Below, piece by piece: positions 56,713 through 64,000 of a stretch of 64,000 nt of DNA. Position numbers and translations under genes: made by a program. The DNA is taken from contig JAIBDZ010000001.1 in the NCBI GenBank assembly GCA_024685975.1, positions 1 through 64,000 of the forward strand, read 5' to 3'. The notes under the pieces were generated by a model. It was not told the DNA's origin, ran no database searches, and saw only the letters and a list, made by a program, of their open reading frames with translations. The number at the start of each line of letters is the position of its first letter. The stretch's first letter is position 1. This DNA is from Piscirickettsiaceae bacterium. Lineage in GTDB: Bacteria > Pseudomonadota > Gammaproteobacteria > Nitrosococcales > Methylophagaceae.

Positions 56713-57345
56713 ATGAAAATCGCTTTCACATTTGTTGCCTTTTTATGCTTTACTCACACCGCAGCGATGGCATCGAATGCTGTCATTGATGATATACGTG
56801 CGAAAGGGGAGACATGTCGGGCAATGGCTCAAACGACTGAAGGTCGCAAGCTCGCCCATATGTGTTTGACGAGTTGCGCGCGCTATGGCGATACGCTAGC
56901 TCAGTATCCTGAATTGTTGAGTGATATTGGAGTGGAAAGGTGTCACAGGGATTATGCGAGGGCGCAGCAAGGTTTGACGAAAACACCACCGCCCGTTAAT
57001 CGCACACAAAATGCCCCTGCAAAAGTGGAACCTGCTCGCACGACTATGCCAGATGTTGAAGGCTTATGGACGGGAATGATCAGAGGGGAAATGCGGGTGC
57101 GTGCAGATACCCGTACTGACTGGCAGCAGATTTGCCGAGGTTCGGCGATGATCATGACGTTTGCGCATCATTCAACGGATACGATAGAGCAGCAAAAGCA
57201 GCGCCGGCTTGATCAAGCTGCATTTTTTAAACAGCTCAAGCGTAAAGATCAAGTGCGCTTGATTGGCATCACATACGATCCGGCCAGAGCCGGGAAGCAA
57301 TTTCACTGCCAAGCAGAGCGAGTTGAGATTATCGGCTCGAATTAA
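56713..57345 (+). CDS. exported protein of unknown function
   Basis: A 210-residue protein with a clear signal peptide (cleavage near AMASN). The mature part has six cysteines, several of them in two clusters (ETCRAMAQ, HMCLTSCARYG, ERCHRDY), and a lysine/proline-rich linker. The C-terminal half begins at PDVEGLWTGMIRGEM and looks like a compact beta-rich domain. I do not recognise the family. The genes around it are unrelated. Confidence 0.6.
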   Translation: MKIAFTFVAFLCFTHTAAMASNAVIDDIRAKGETCRAMAQTTEGRKLAHMCLTSCARYGDTLAQYPELLSDIGVERCHRDYARAQQGLTKTPPPVNRTQNAPAKVEPARTTMPDVEGLWTGMIRGEMRVRADTRTDWQQICRGSAMIMTFAHHSTDTIEQQKQRRLDQAAFFKQLKRKDQVRLIGITYDPARAGKQFHCQAERVEIIGSN

Positions 57346-57445
57346 GCTGACGTATTTTTCTGTTATTCACGCTACATTAAACAAAGCTTGTTGGTGGGGG
57401 ATTGTCTCGCCATAATGGCGGCTCATTATTTGTCTCGGTGTCATC

Positions 57446-58330
57446 ATGCAAGGTCTTGCTTTAGCGGTATTCTCATATTTTATGTGGGGATTCTATCCTT
57501 TATTTTTCAGTTATCTTACTTCGGTGAATGCTGTTGAAGTCATGGTGCATCGCGTGATTTGGTCGTTTGTTTTTACCCTTGTTTTTGCATTGAGTTTGCC
57601 GACATTACGGCAACAGTTAATGCGATTATTACGCAATAAAACAGCATTAAAGTGGCTTAGTTTATCGGCGATATTTATTGCGATAAATTGGTTAACTTAT
57701 ATTATTGCGGTTGAACAAAAATTAGTCATACAAGCGAGTTTGGGGTTTTTCATTTCGCCATTAGTGACGTTGTTGATGGGCTGGCTGATCTTAAAAGAGC
57801 GGGTGCATCCTCTGCAATTGTGGGCAGGCGGTTTTGCCTTGATAGCGGTGTTGTGGGAGCTGTGGCAAATCGGCAGCTTGCCGTGGGTAGCCTGTATTTT
57901 GTCGATTGCCTTTGCCAGTTATGGGTTGGTACGAAAAGTCTATCCCGTCGATGGTGTTGCGGGTTTGCTGATTGAAACCTTATTGTTGATGCCGTTTTGT
58001 CTCGTTTTTGTTGTGTGGCAGTTTGGCAGTGCGTCGCAGGAGGTCGGGTTTGCATCTGACAGCAATACCACGTTGTTATTGATTTGTTCTGGCATTATCA
58101 CGGCGTTGCCATTGATTTTGTTTGCGCGTGCTATTCGTGATGTGAATTATTCTATTATTGGCTTTTTGATGTATATCAATCCGACAATGCAATTTTTAAT
58201 TGCCGTGTTGGTGTTACATGAGCCGATGAATGCCAGCAGATGGGTGACGTTTGGTATTGTTTGGTTTGCGATGGGGTTGTTTTTGTTGGGCATGCATCGA
58301 AGCCGCAAACTTGCGAGATACGCGGCATAG
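57446..58330 (+). CDS. rarD: EamA-family transporter RarD
   Basis: A 294-residue protein with ten hydrophobic segments and the RarD pattern GLALAVFSYFMWGFYPLFFSYL, EVMVHRVIWSFVFTL and a second EamA half (LIETLLLMPFCLVF; YSIIGFLMYINPTMQFLIAV). RarD-type proteins are inner-membrane exporters of the DMT superfamily. Substrate not determined. Confidence 0.92.
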   Translation: MQGLALAVFSYFMWGFYPLFFSYLTSVNAVEVMVHRVIWSFVFTLVFALSLPTLRQQLMRLLRNKTALKWLSLSAIFIAINWLTYIIAVEQKLVIQASLGFFISPLVTLLMGWLILKERVHPLQLWAGGFALIAVLWELWQIGSLPWVACILSIAFASYGLVRKVYPVDGVAGLLIETLLLMPFCLVFVVWQFGSASQEVGFASDSNTTLLLICSGIITALPLILFARAIRDVNYSIIGFLMYINPTMQFLIAVLVLHEPMNASRWVTFGIVWFAMGLFLLGMHRSRKLARYAA

Positions 58331-58379
58331 CCGAAAATAGGCTGATTTGTTTTGATGTGATGAAGCATTTGACCCTATC

Positions 58380-58856
58380 TTAAGATAAAGGCAAGGCTGT
58401 TTTATTGATAGGGGATTTCATCACAAATGAGGTATGCACATCACTGATCCCTTCTAAGCGAGTCAGCTTGTTTAAGAGAAAATGTTGATAAGATTCCATA
58501 TCTTTGACGATCACTTTGAGTAAGTAGTCAGCACTTTGTCCTGTGATGAGGTGGCACTCTAACACTTCAGGATACTGCGCGAGCTCAGTTTCAAAATGGT
58601 TGAAGCGTTCAGGTGTGTGTTTATCCATACTGACGCTGATGAGTGCCATCAAGGTTAATCCCAATTGTTTGGCATTGAGCAAAGCAACATAACCTTCAAT
58701 TAATCCACTTTCTTCCAATAATTTGACGCGTCTTAGGCAGGGAGAGGGCGATAATTTGATGGCATCGGCCAGTTCTTGGTTACTGATACGACCTTGTTGT
58801 TGTAGGGTGGTTAAGATCAATTTATCGTAACGGTCTAACGATGGGGATGATGACAT
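58380..58856 (-). CDS. Lrp/AsnC family transcriptional regulator
   Basis: A 158-residue protein with the Lrp HTH (DKLILTTLQQQGRISNQELADAIKL) and a C-terminal RAM domain (LMALISVSMDKHTPERFNHFE; VLECHLITGQSADYLLKVIVKD). It is divergent from leuA about 290 bp away. Lrp-type proteins often bind amino acids, but a link to leuA is only positional. Confidence 0.92.
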   Translation of the reverse strand: MSSSPSLDRYDKLILTTLQQQGRISNQELADAIKLSPSPCLRRVKLLEESGLIEGYVALLNAKQLGLTLMALISVSMDKHTPERFNHFETELAQYPEVLECHLITGQSADYLLKVIVKDMESYQHFLLNKLTRLEGISDVHTSFVMKSPINKTALPLS

Positions 58857-59146
58857 GATGACCTCTTTAATGAAGTGTGTTGAAATTTTATATCAATAAC
58901 TTAGTTATTTTTGGCATAAAATATTTTGTATTGGCTAATATAGCGCAATTTTGCAATTTAATGCTAGTGCTAACGCTATATACTATTTGCATTGCTGAAA
59001 TGAGGTGGTGATGGCCACAAGCTCTGTTGAGATGGAACCAGTTTATTGTCATAAGCGATAAAGTGATTATAAGAGGACATCGTTTACCCAACATGTTCTA
59101 CTCAATACGCCGTATTTCAGCAGCCTTGTCCATTTAGGAGTTGATT

Positions 59147-60880
59147 GTGATTACGATGCCAGAACAAAAATACCGCCGCTTTGAGCCGATTGCGTTATCC
59201 GATCGTCAATGGCCAAGTGCGGAAATCACTCACGCGCCAATATGGATGAGCACAGATCTGCGTGATGGTAACCAAGCATTGATCAACCCAATGTCAGTTG
59301 AAAATAAATTACGTTTCTTTGATGCTTTAGTGGACATTGGCTTTAAAGAGATTGAAGTTGGTTTTCCTTCTGCTTCAGAGACAGATTTTACCGTGGTGCA
59401 GCGTTTGATTGCTGAAAACCGGATTCCGGATGATGTCACGATAGAGGTCTTGACCCAAGCGCGTTATGACTTGATTGAGCGTACTGTGGCGTCACTTAAA
59501 GGGGCGAAACGGGCTATTTTACATTTGTATAATCCATTGGCACCGTCGTTTCGCGAGGTGGTTTACCGAACTGATAAAGCCGGTGTGAAACAGATTGCTG
59601 TGCAAGGAACGCAATGGGTTAAAGAGCTGACTGCACAAGCGCCGGAGACCGAATGGATTTATCAATATTCACCTGAAACTTTTTCGAGCACCGAATTAGA
59701 GTTTGCCAAAGAAGTGTGTGATGCCGTGATTGATGTTTGGCAACCGACTCCTGAACATAAGATGATTATTAATTTGCCGGCGACAGTCGAAATGTCGACG
59801 CCGAATACCTATGCCGATCAGATTGAATGGATGCATCGACATATTCAAGCGCGGGATAGTGTGGTGTTAAGTGTACATCCGCATAATGACCGTGGCACGG
59901 CAGTCGCTGCAGCAGAATTGGCTATCATGGCAGGTGCAGACAGAGTGGAAGGGTGTTTGTTTGGTAACGGCGAACGTACGGGTAATGTCGATATTATTAC
60001 TTTGGCGATGAATTTGTATTCGCAAGGGATCCATCCTGGATTAGATTTCACTGATATGGATGGTATTAGTCAGCTTTATCAGCGTGTCACAAAGTTACCT
60101 GTTCATCCTCGTCATCCTTATGCAGGCGAATTAGTGTTTACGGCTTTTTCTGGTTCACATCAAGATGCGATTAAAAAAGGCTTGGCAGTGCAAGATCCTG
60201 ATGATTATTGGCAAGTACCGTATTTGCCGATAGATCCTGCTGATTTAAACCGTGAATATGAAGCGATTGTGCGTGTGAATAGCCAATCGGGTAAGGGCGG
60301 TGTGAGTTTTGTTTTACAACAAAATGCCGGTTATGAATTACCGCGAAACTTGCAAATGACGTTTAGTCAGATTGTGCAGGCTTATAGTGATGAGTCTGGG
60401 CAAGAAGTGAACGGTGCCCAAATCACAAAACTATTTGAACAACATTTTTTACATATTACATTGCCTTATCGTATGTTGGCGAATGTATGGCAAGGTGATG
60501 ACAATGGCGGCAAAATAACATTAGATATTTTGTCTGAATCGAAACAGTTTGAACTCGTTGGGCAAGGTAGCGGGCCATTAGATGCAGCAGTCGATGCCTT
60601 AAGCGCATATATTGAAAAGACGTTGGTTGTGATTGATTATCACGAGCATAGTTTGGGCACAGGTTCTGATGCGGTGGCGGTGAGTTATGTTGAAGTCAAA
60701 ATTCCTAATTTTCCAGCTGTCTATGGTGTCGGACAAGATAAAAATATTGCGACAGCCGCGATTAAGGCATTGATCAATGCGATAAATCGTTGGACTCAAA
60801 GTCAAAGAGAACAAGATGAAAAAACAATCGTCACACAAGCATCATCTAAGATGTCGTATGATGCTGACTTAATTCGTTAA
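59147..60880 (+). CDS. leuA: 2-isopropylmalate synthase LeuA (class II)
   Basis: A 577-residue enzyme. GTG 59147 is the start because AGGAG lies 6 bp before it; ATG 59156 is 15 bp from that site. The catalytic HMGL-like domain has [15 protein letters not shown] and [16 protein letters not shown]; the C-terminal regulatory domain, with [14 protein letters not shown], binds leucine. It condenses acetyl-CoA with 2-oxoisovalerate. No leader peptide or T-box-like element was recognised in the 290-bp upstream region. Confidence 0.93.
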   Translation: MITMPEQKYRRFEPIALSDRQWPSAEITHAPIWMSTDLRDGNQALINPMSVENKLRFFDALVDIGFKEIEVGFPSASETDFTVVQRLIAENRIPDDVTIEVLTQARYDLIERTVASLKGAKRAILHLYNPLAPSFREVVYRTDKAGVKQIAVQGTQWVKELTAQAPETEWIYQYSPETFSSTELEFAKEVCDAVIDVWQPTPEHKMIINLPATVEMSTPNTYADQIEWMHRHIQARDSVVLSVHPHNDRGTAVAAAELAIMAGADRVEGCLFGNGERTGNVDIITLAMNLYSQGIHPGLDFTDMDGISQLYQRVTKLPVHPRHPYAGELVFTAFSGSHQDAIKKGLAVQDPDDYWQVPYLPIDPADLNREYEAIVRVNSQSGKGGVSFVLQQNAGYELPRNLQMTFSQIVQAYSDESGQEVNGAQITKLFEQHFLHITLPYRMLANVWQGDDNGGKITLDILSESKQFELVGQGSGPLDAAVDALSAYIEKTLVVIDYHEHSLGTGSDAVAVSYVEVKIPNFPAVYGVGQDKNIATAAIKALINAINRWTQSQREQDEKTIVTQASSKMSYDADLIR

Positions 60881-60888
60881 TTTAAGTC

Positions 60889-60906
60889 GATGAGATTGTT
60901 CTCATC
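60889..60906 (+). other. hairpin between leuA and the next gene
   Basis: GATGAGA and TCTCATC pair around loop TTGT. No T-tract follows, and the next ATG is 13 bp away, so it may be a processing or stabilising hairpin. Confidence 0.4.
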
Positions 60907-60918
60907 CTAAGGAAAGTT

Positions 60919-61323
60919 ATGTTTGATGCAGTATTACGTGTTTATGGCGAGCAGTTTGATACATCGCCATATTTAGAACAGCATAGCGAACTGTTGATTT
61001 CTGAATCTTATCAGCAGGGTGAGTTGGATATTTTTGGCAGCCCTAATGCTTTTTCTGGTTTTGATGTTATTGTGGCTGAAAATGCTGAGGCTGAGGAATG
61101 CCAACAACAATTAAAGGCGTTTTTACAACAACAGCAAGAGATGCTATCGCAGCTGCAACAAGAAGGTATTCAATGCGCTTTAGACATTGATGTCACGATC
61201 AGTGATGACGAGCTTTCACCTGAGTCGTTGAGTTTGTCTGCCGATCTGCTAGCGACCTTAGCAGCCTTGTCGATCGCGATTGAAATTTCAGCTTATCCTG
61301 AAATCGACATCAATGAGTTTTAA
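60919..61323 (+). CDS. acidic protein of unknown function
   Basis: A 134-residue, strongly acidic protein preceded by AAGGAAAG. Residues about 58-80 are glutamine-rich and probably coiled (EECQQQLKAFLQQQQEMLSQ). Two halves of alternating charged residues surround it. I do not recognise a family. The stop is 6 bp from that of the convergent 96-residue gene. Confidence 0.6.
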   Translation: MFDAVLRVYGEQFDTSPYLEQHSELLISESYQQGELDIFGSPNAFSGFDVIVAENAEAEECQQQLKAFLQQQQEMLSQLQQEGIQCALDIDVTISDDELSPESLSLSADLLATLAALSIAIEISAYPEIDINEF

Positions 61324-61328
61324 AGGCG

Positions 61329-61619
61329 TTAATGTAATGTGCCGGTAAGCCTTTGCTCCGTTAGCAATTCGTCATGATTGGCGAGTTGGGGATGTTCAGG
61401 CATTGTGCACCAATGACTGATGGCTTTAGGGTGGACTTGATAAACTTGAACTTGTCCTTGCTCATCAGCAGCGACAAGAATGTAATGTTCGCCATTCCAC
61501 CATGCTTGATTGACTGTTTTATCCATCCATAGATACACAATGACTTTTTGCCCGACCGAGGGCATGAGCTCTTGTGTTTCTGTCCAATGTTCGGTGGTGC
61601 TATGCGTTTGTGTTTTCAC
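61329..61619 (-). CDS. small protein of unknown function
   Basis: A 96-residue soluble protein with an aromatic-rich centre (VYLWMDKTVNQAWWNGEHYILV). It may be a beta barrel-like small domain. No family recognised. It is transcribed opposite to the acidic protein and may share a bidirectional 3' end. Confidence 0.5.
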   Translation of the reverse strand: MKTQTHSTTEHWTETQELMPSVGQKVIVYLWMDKTVNQAWWNGEHYILVAADEQGQVQVYQVHPKAISHWCTMPEHPQLANHDELLTEQRLTGTLH

Positions 61620-61740
61620 GATAAATTCCCCTTTAGCTTAATTTGCGGCGCTGCAAGTTGTTATCAGAAAGCGTGTCTCTATTAACTGTATCGGACGGTT
61701 TTCTCCATAAACGAGTTTTTTTGTTTAAAAACGTGCCAAG

Positions 61741-63015
61741 TTAAAAATAATCATCCCAAATAGTATCGAGCGTTTGCTTAACCTCAAGAAGCGGTTTCGC
61801 TTGAATGAGGCCGTTATGTGTTTCGACCATCGATAATTCAGTTAGTTTTCTCACCGCATCTGGCACATCAAAATCAATGTCGGTTTGATGATGCTGCTGA
61901 AACCAACTTTCAATGGTGCTATCTAACGCTTGTTCAGTCATGGCTTCGCCATTACGAAGGAGAAAATAATAAGCGAGAATGACCTCTTTGCCTTCTTCTT
62001 CTTCGGCGGCATCAATTAAGCGATGGAAGACGCCGGTATTATTGTCGAGGTTTTTAAAGTAGAGGTTGTCAGCCAAGGTTTTCATAAATTTGATTTGGCG
62101 ATTTTTGAAATTGTTGAATTGTTTCCATAGAAAACCACCAAGTGTTCCGAATCCTGCGGCTAGGGCAAGTAAGGACTGCTGATCTAATACGACGGGTTCA
62201 TCTCGCATGCCAAACCAAAAAGCGAATAGCGCGCCGGTAAGAAGTAATGTCGTGCCTAATTTAGTGGCTAACATCACAATCCCACCGATAGCCGCTGGGA
62301 CGCCTATCATGACTTTGTCGATGGTTTTCATACGGACTTTGGTATTGGGGAAGAGCATTTCCAAATCAGCACTGGGCACGTCTTGGAATAATTTGATCAA
62401 TGTCGAACCTGGGGTGAAAAAGAGTTGCTTACGGCCTTGTTGGTCAAAATAGTGCTGGTCTTTGTATTTGACATAAATTACGACACGTTCGTAATTTTTA
62501 AATGTGATGGGCTTTTTTGATAAACCAAACCATTTGACTAAAGTTTCTTGGTTGGTGGTCTCGCCGCGTCGAAAGAATAATACCTGTTCAAAATCATTAA
62601 AATCGACTTGTAAGCGAATTTTAAATAACGATTCTTCTTGTAGGGCGCGGTCTAGGTCGGCTTGGGTGATTTCTTCAAAATTGGCGGCGTTTAATAAGGC
62701 TTTTAATTCTGTGATGAGCTGGGTTTCACGTTGTTGTTTTTCTGTTTCGGAGACGGGAAAGATGACGTGGGTATCAGCATCAGGGTTAATTGGGGCGTAG
62801 CTGTGCTTTAAGGCTTCGAGGTTACGGTGGAATTGAAAATGATAGAGGCTGTTTAATCGTTCACAGACTGCATTGAAATGGGTGAGGTCATCGCCTTGCA
62901 AACTGCCTTCTTGTTGGCACAAGGTAATGATGTCGGTTTTTTGAAAAGGAATAAAGCGTTGCTTGCTATAGAGTCGAGTCATAAGCGCCTTGTTGTTATT
63001 ATCAATTGCGGACAA
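61741..63015 (-). CDS. DUF3754/TMEM143-like membrane protein
   Basis: A 424-residue protein. The N-terminal 220 residues contain FNDFEQVLFFRRGETTNQETLVKWFGLSKKPITF and VVIYVKYKDQHYFD, as in the TMEM143/DUF3754 family. Two hydrophobic segments follow (about 235-275) and a helical C-terminal region (LRNGEAMTEQALDSTIESW). Function is unknown. It is divergent from glnS. Confidence 0.75.
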   Translation of the reverse strand: MSAIDNNNKALMTRLYSKQRFIPFQKTDIITLCQQEGSLQGDDLTHFNAVCERLNSLYHFQFHRNLEALKHSYAPINPDADTHVIFPVSETEKQQRETQLITELKALLNAANFEEITQADLDRALQEESLFKIRLQVDFNDFEQVLFFRRGETTNQETLVKWFGLSKKPITFKNYERVVIYVKYKDQHYFDQQGRKQLFFTPGSTLIKLFQDVPSADLEMLFPNTKVRMKTIDKVMIGVPAAIGGIVMLATKLGTTLLLTGALFAFWFGMRDEPVVLDQQSLLALAAGFGTLGGFLWKQFNNFKNRQIKFMKTLADNLYFKNLDNNTGVFHRLIDAAEEEEGKEVILAYYFLLRNGEAMTEQALDSTIESWFQQHHQTDIDFDVPDAVRKLTELSMVETHNGLIQAKPLLEVKQTLDTIWDDYF

Positions 63016-63190
63016 TATTATGCTTATTAATAGCCGTTTGTCCCATAGTAGCTAAAATAGCGTTAATTGTCAGAGCTGTTTTGTTTTCATCGTTAAGTTG
63101 CACCACATAGGTAAAGCCCTTATCCTTTAGGGTTTGAGTGCTAAAAGGGGCTATTTTTGCCTCTTTCTGATAAGAGATGAGAACATAAAT

Positions 63191-64000
63191 GAGCGACGCT
63201 GCGGATACAAAACCAAGTAATTTTATTCGACATATTATCGATGCTGATATGAAAGCAGGTAAGCATGGTGGTCGAGTTCAGACGCGTTTTCCGCCTGAAC
63301 CAAATGGTTATTTACATATTGGTCATGCCAAATCGATTTGTTTAAATTTTGGTTTAGCATTGGATTATGACGGGCTTTGCACATTGCGGTTTGATGATAC
63401 TAATCCGCAAAAAGAGAGCGAAGAGTTTGTTGAGGCCATCAAAAAAGATGTGCGTTGGTTAGGTTATGAGTTTGATGACCATCTTTTTTATGCGTCAAGT
63501 TATTTTCAGCAACTTTATGATTATGCGGTTCAACTCATCAAACAAGGCGATGCCTATGTTTGTGATTTGAATGCAGAGCAAACACGAGAATATCGCGGCA
63601 CGTTAACGGAACCAGGAAAAGACAGCCCTTATCGTGATCGTAGTGTTGAAGAAAATTTAGATTTATTCAAACGTATGCGTGATGGTGAGTTTGAAGATGG
63701 CTCACGTGTATTACGAGCTAAAATTGATATGGCTTCACCTAATATTAATTTACGTGATCCGGCGATTTATCGTATCCGCCGTGATGTAGTGCATCATCAG
63801 ACGGGATCGGATTGGTCGATTTATCCTATGTATGATTATGCGCATTGCGTCTCAGATGCGATCGAAGGTGTAACCCACTCTATTTGTACTTTAGAATTTG
63901 AAGATCATCGGCCGTTATATGATTGGTATTTAGATACCTTAAAAACTGAGAATCACCCACAACAAATTGAGTTTTCGCGCCTTAATTTACAGTATGCGAT
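63191..64000 (+). CDS. glnS: glutaminyl-tRNA synthetase GlnS, 5' part
   Basis: The frame is open to the end of the window: 270 codons of a class-I synthetase, starting [18 protein letters not shown]. The HIGH motif is in [22 protein letters not shown] follows, as does [18 protein letters not shown]. The KMSKS half lies beyond the edge. It charges tRNA-Gln with glutamine. The start has a weak site upstream (GAGA). Confidence 0.95.

Noticed and set aside
58857-59146. Leucine leader peptide or T-box before leuA
   Set aside because: No short ORF rich in Leu codons and no terminator/antiterminator pair was recognised.

Overview
This window reads as a free-living, motile, aerobic gammaproteobacterium with a moderately AT-rich genome. 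Gene content (MoCo synthesis, Sox/Tus/Dsr sulfur carriers, TonB2-type energy system, ovothiol genes, MASE1-GGDEF-EAL proteins, VPLPA-CTERM protein, class-II LeuA) would fit a marine methylotroph or sulfur oxidiser such as Methylophaga and relatives. That genus call is an inference from gene content only. No prophage, insertion sequence, integrase or CRISPR array was seen, so the window looks like chromosomal core with small accessory insertions.

Layout. 1-6.3 kb: mlaA; a glycosyltransferase/metallophosphoesterase pair that I read as the Agt/PlcP lipid-remodelling system, with a three-repeat Pho box upstream; oligopeptidase A; an APC permease. 6.5-9.2 kb: ubiD and a diguanylate cyclase. 9.2-13.8 kb: a molybdenum/tungsten block (moaE, moaD, moaC, a ModE-HTH/PBP regulator, an OprO/P-like porin and a TupA-like binding protein without its ABC partners). 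13.9-18.3 kb: a repetitive lipoprotein, a DUF2333 protein, then cheV, flgA, flgM, flgN with recognisable promoters. 18.3-23.2 kb: hemH, a 1220-residue c-di-GMP enzyme and tRNA-Arg(CCU). 23.5-30.7 kb: a VPLPA-CTERM surface protein behind a GEMM-like leader, tusA-dsrE2, a BepA-like protease with a cysteine-less SoxY plus SoxZ, msrA, a Pcm-like methyltransferase, rhodanese, TolC and isochorismatase-like hydrolase.

30.7-39.2 kb: B12-binding radical SAM protein, glutathione peroxidase, VOC protein, a tautomerase/HxlR divergent pair with twin operators, a small secreted-protein gene lacking a normal start codon, CBS protein, PepSY-TM protein, sbcB, hemL. 39.4-44.4 kb: Fur-box-preceded TonB2 operon (DUF3450, TtpC, ExbB, ExbD, TonB, TPR). 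44.6-47.9 kb: ovoA-ovoB for ovothiol. 48-51.7 kb: a DUF2582-like gene behind a sigma-54 promoter and a complete cytochrome bd operon cydP-A-B-X-ybgE (cydP and cydX are small genes). 51.9-56 kb: parE-parC. 56-64 kb: a dps gene interrupted at an A7 slippery run, a secreted unknown, rarD, an Lrp-type regulator, leuA, small unknowns, a DUF3754/TMEM143-like protein and the 5' part of glnS.

The signals most worth a second look are the Pho-box/PlcP/Agt unit, the orphan TupA-porin-regulator module, the GEMM-like leader of the VPLPA-CTERM gene, the cysteine-less SoxYZ pair, the A-AAA-AAA heptamer in dps, and the sigma-54 promoter in front of the small winged-helix gene.
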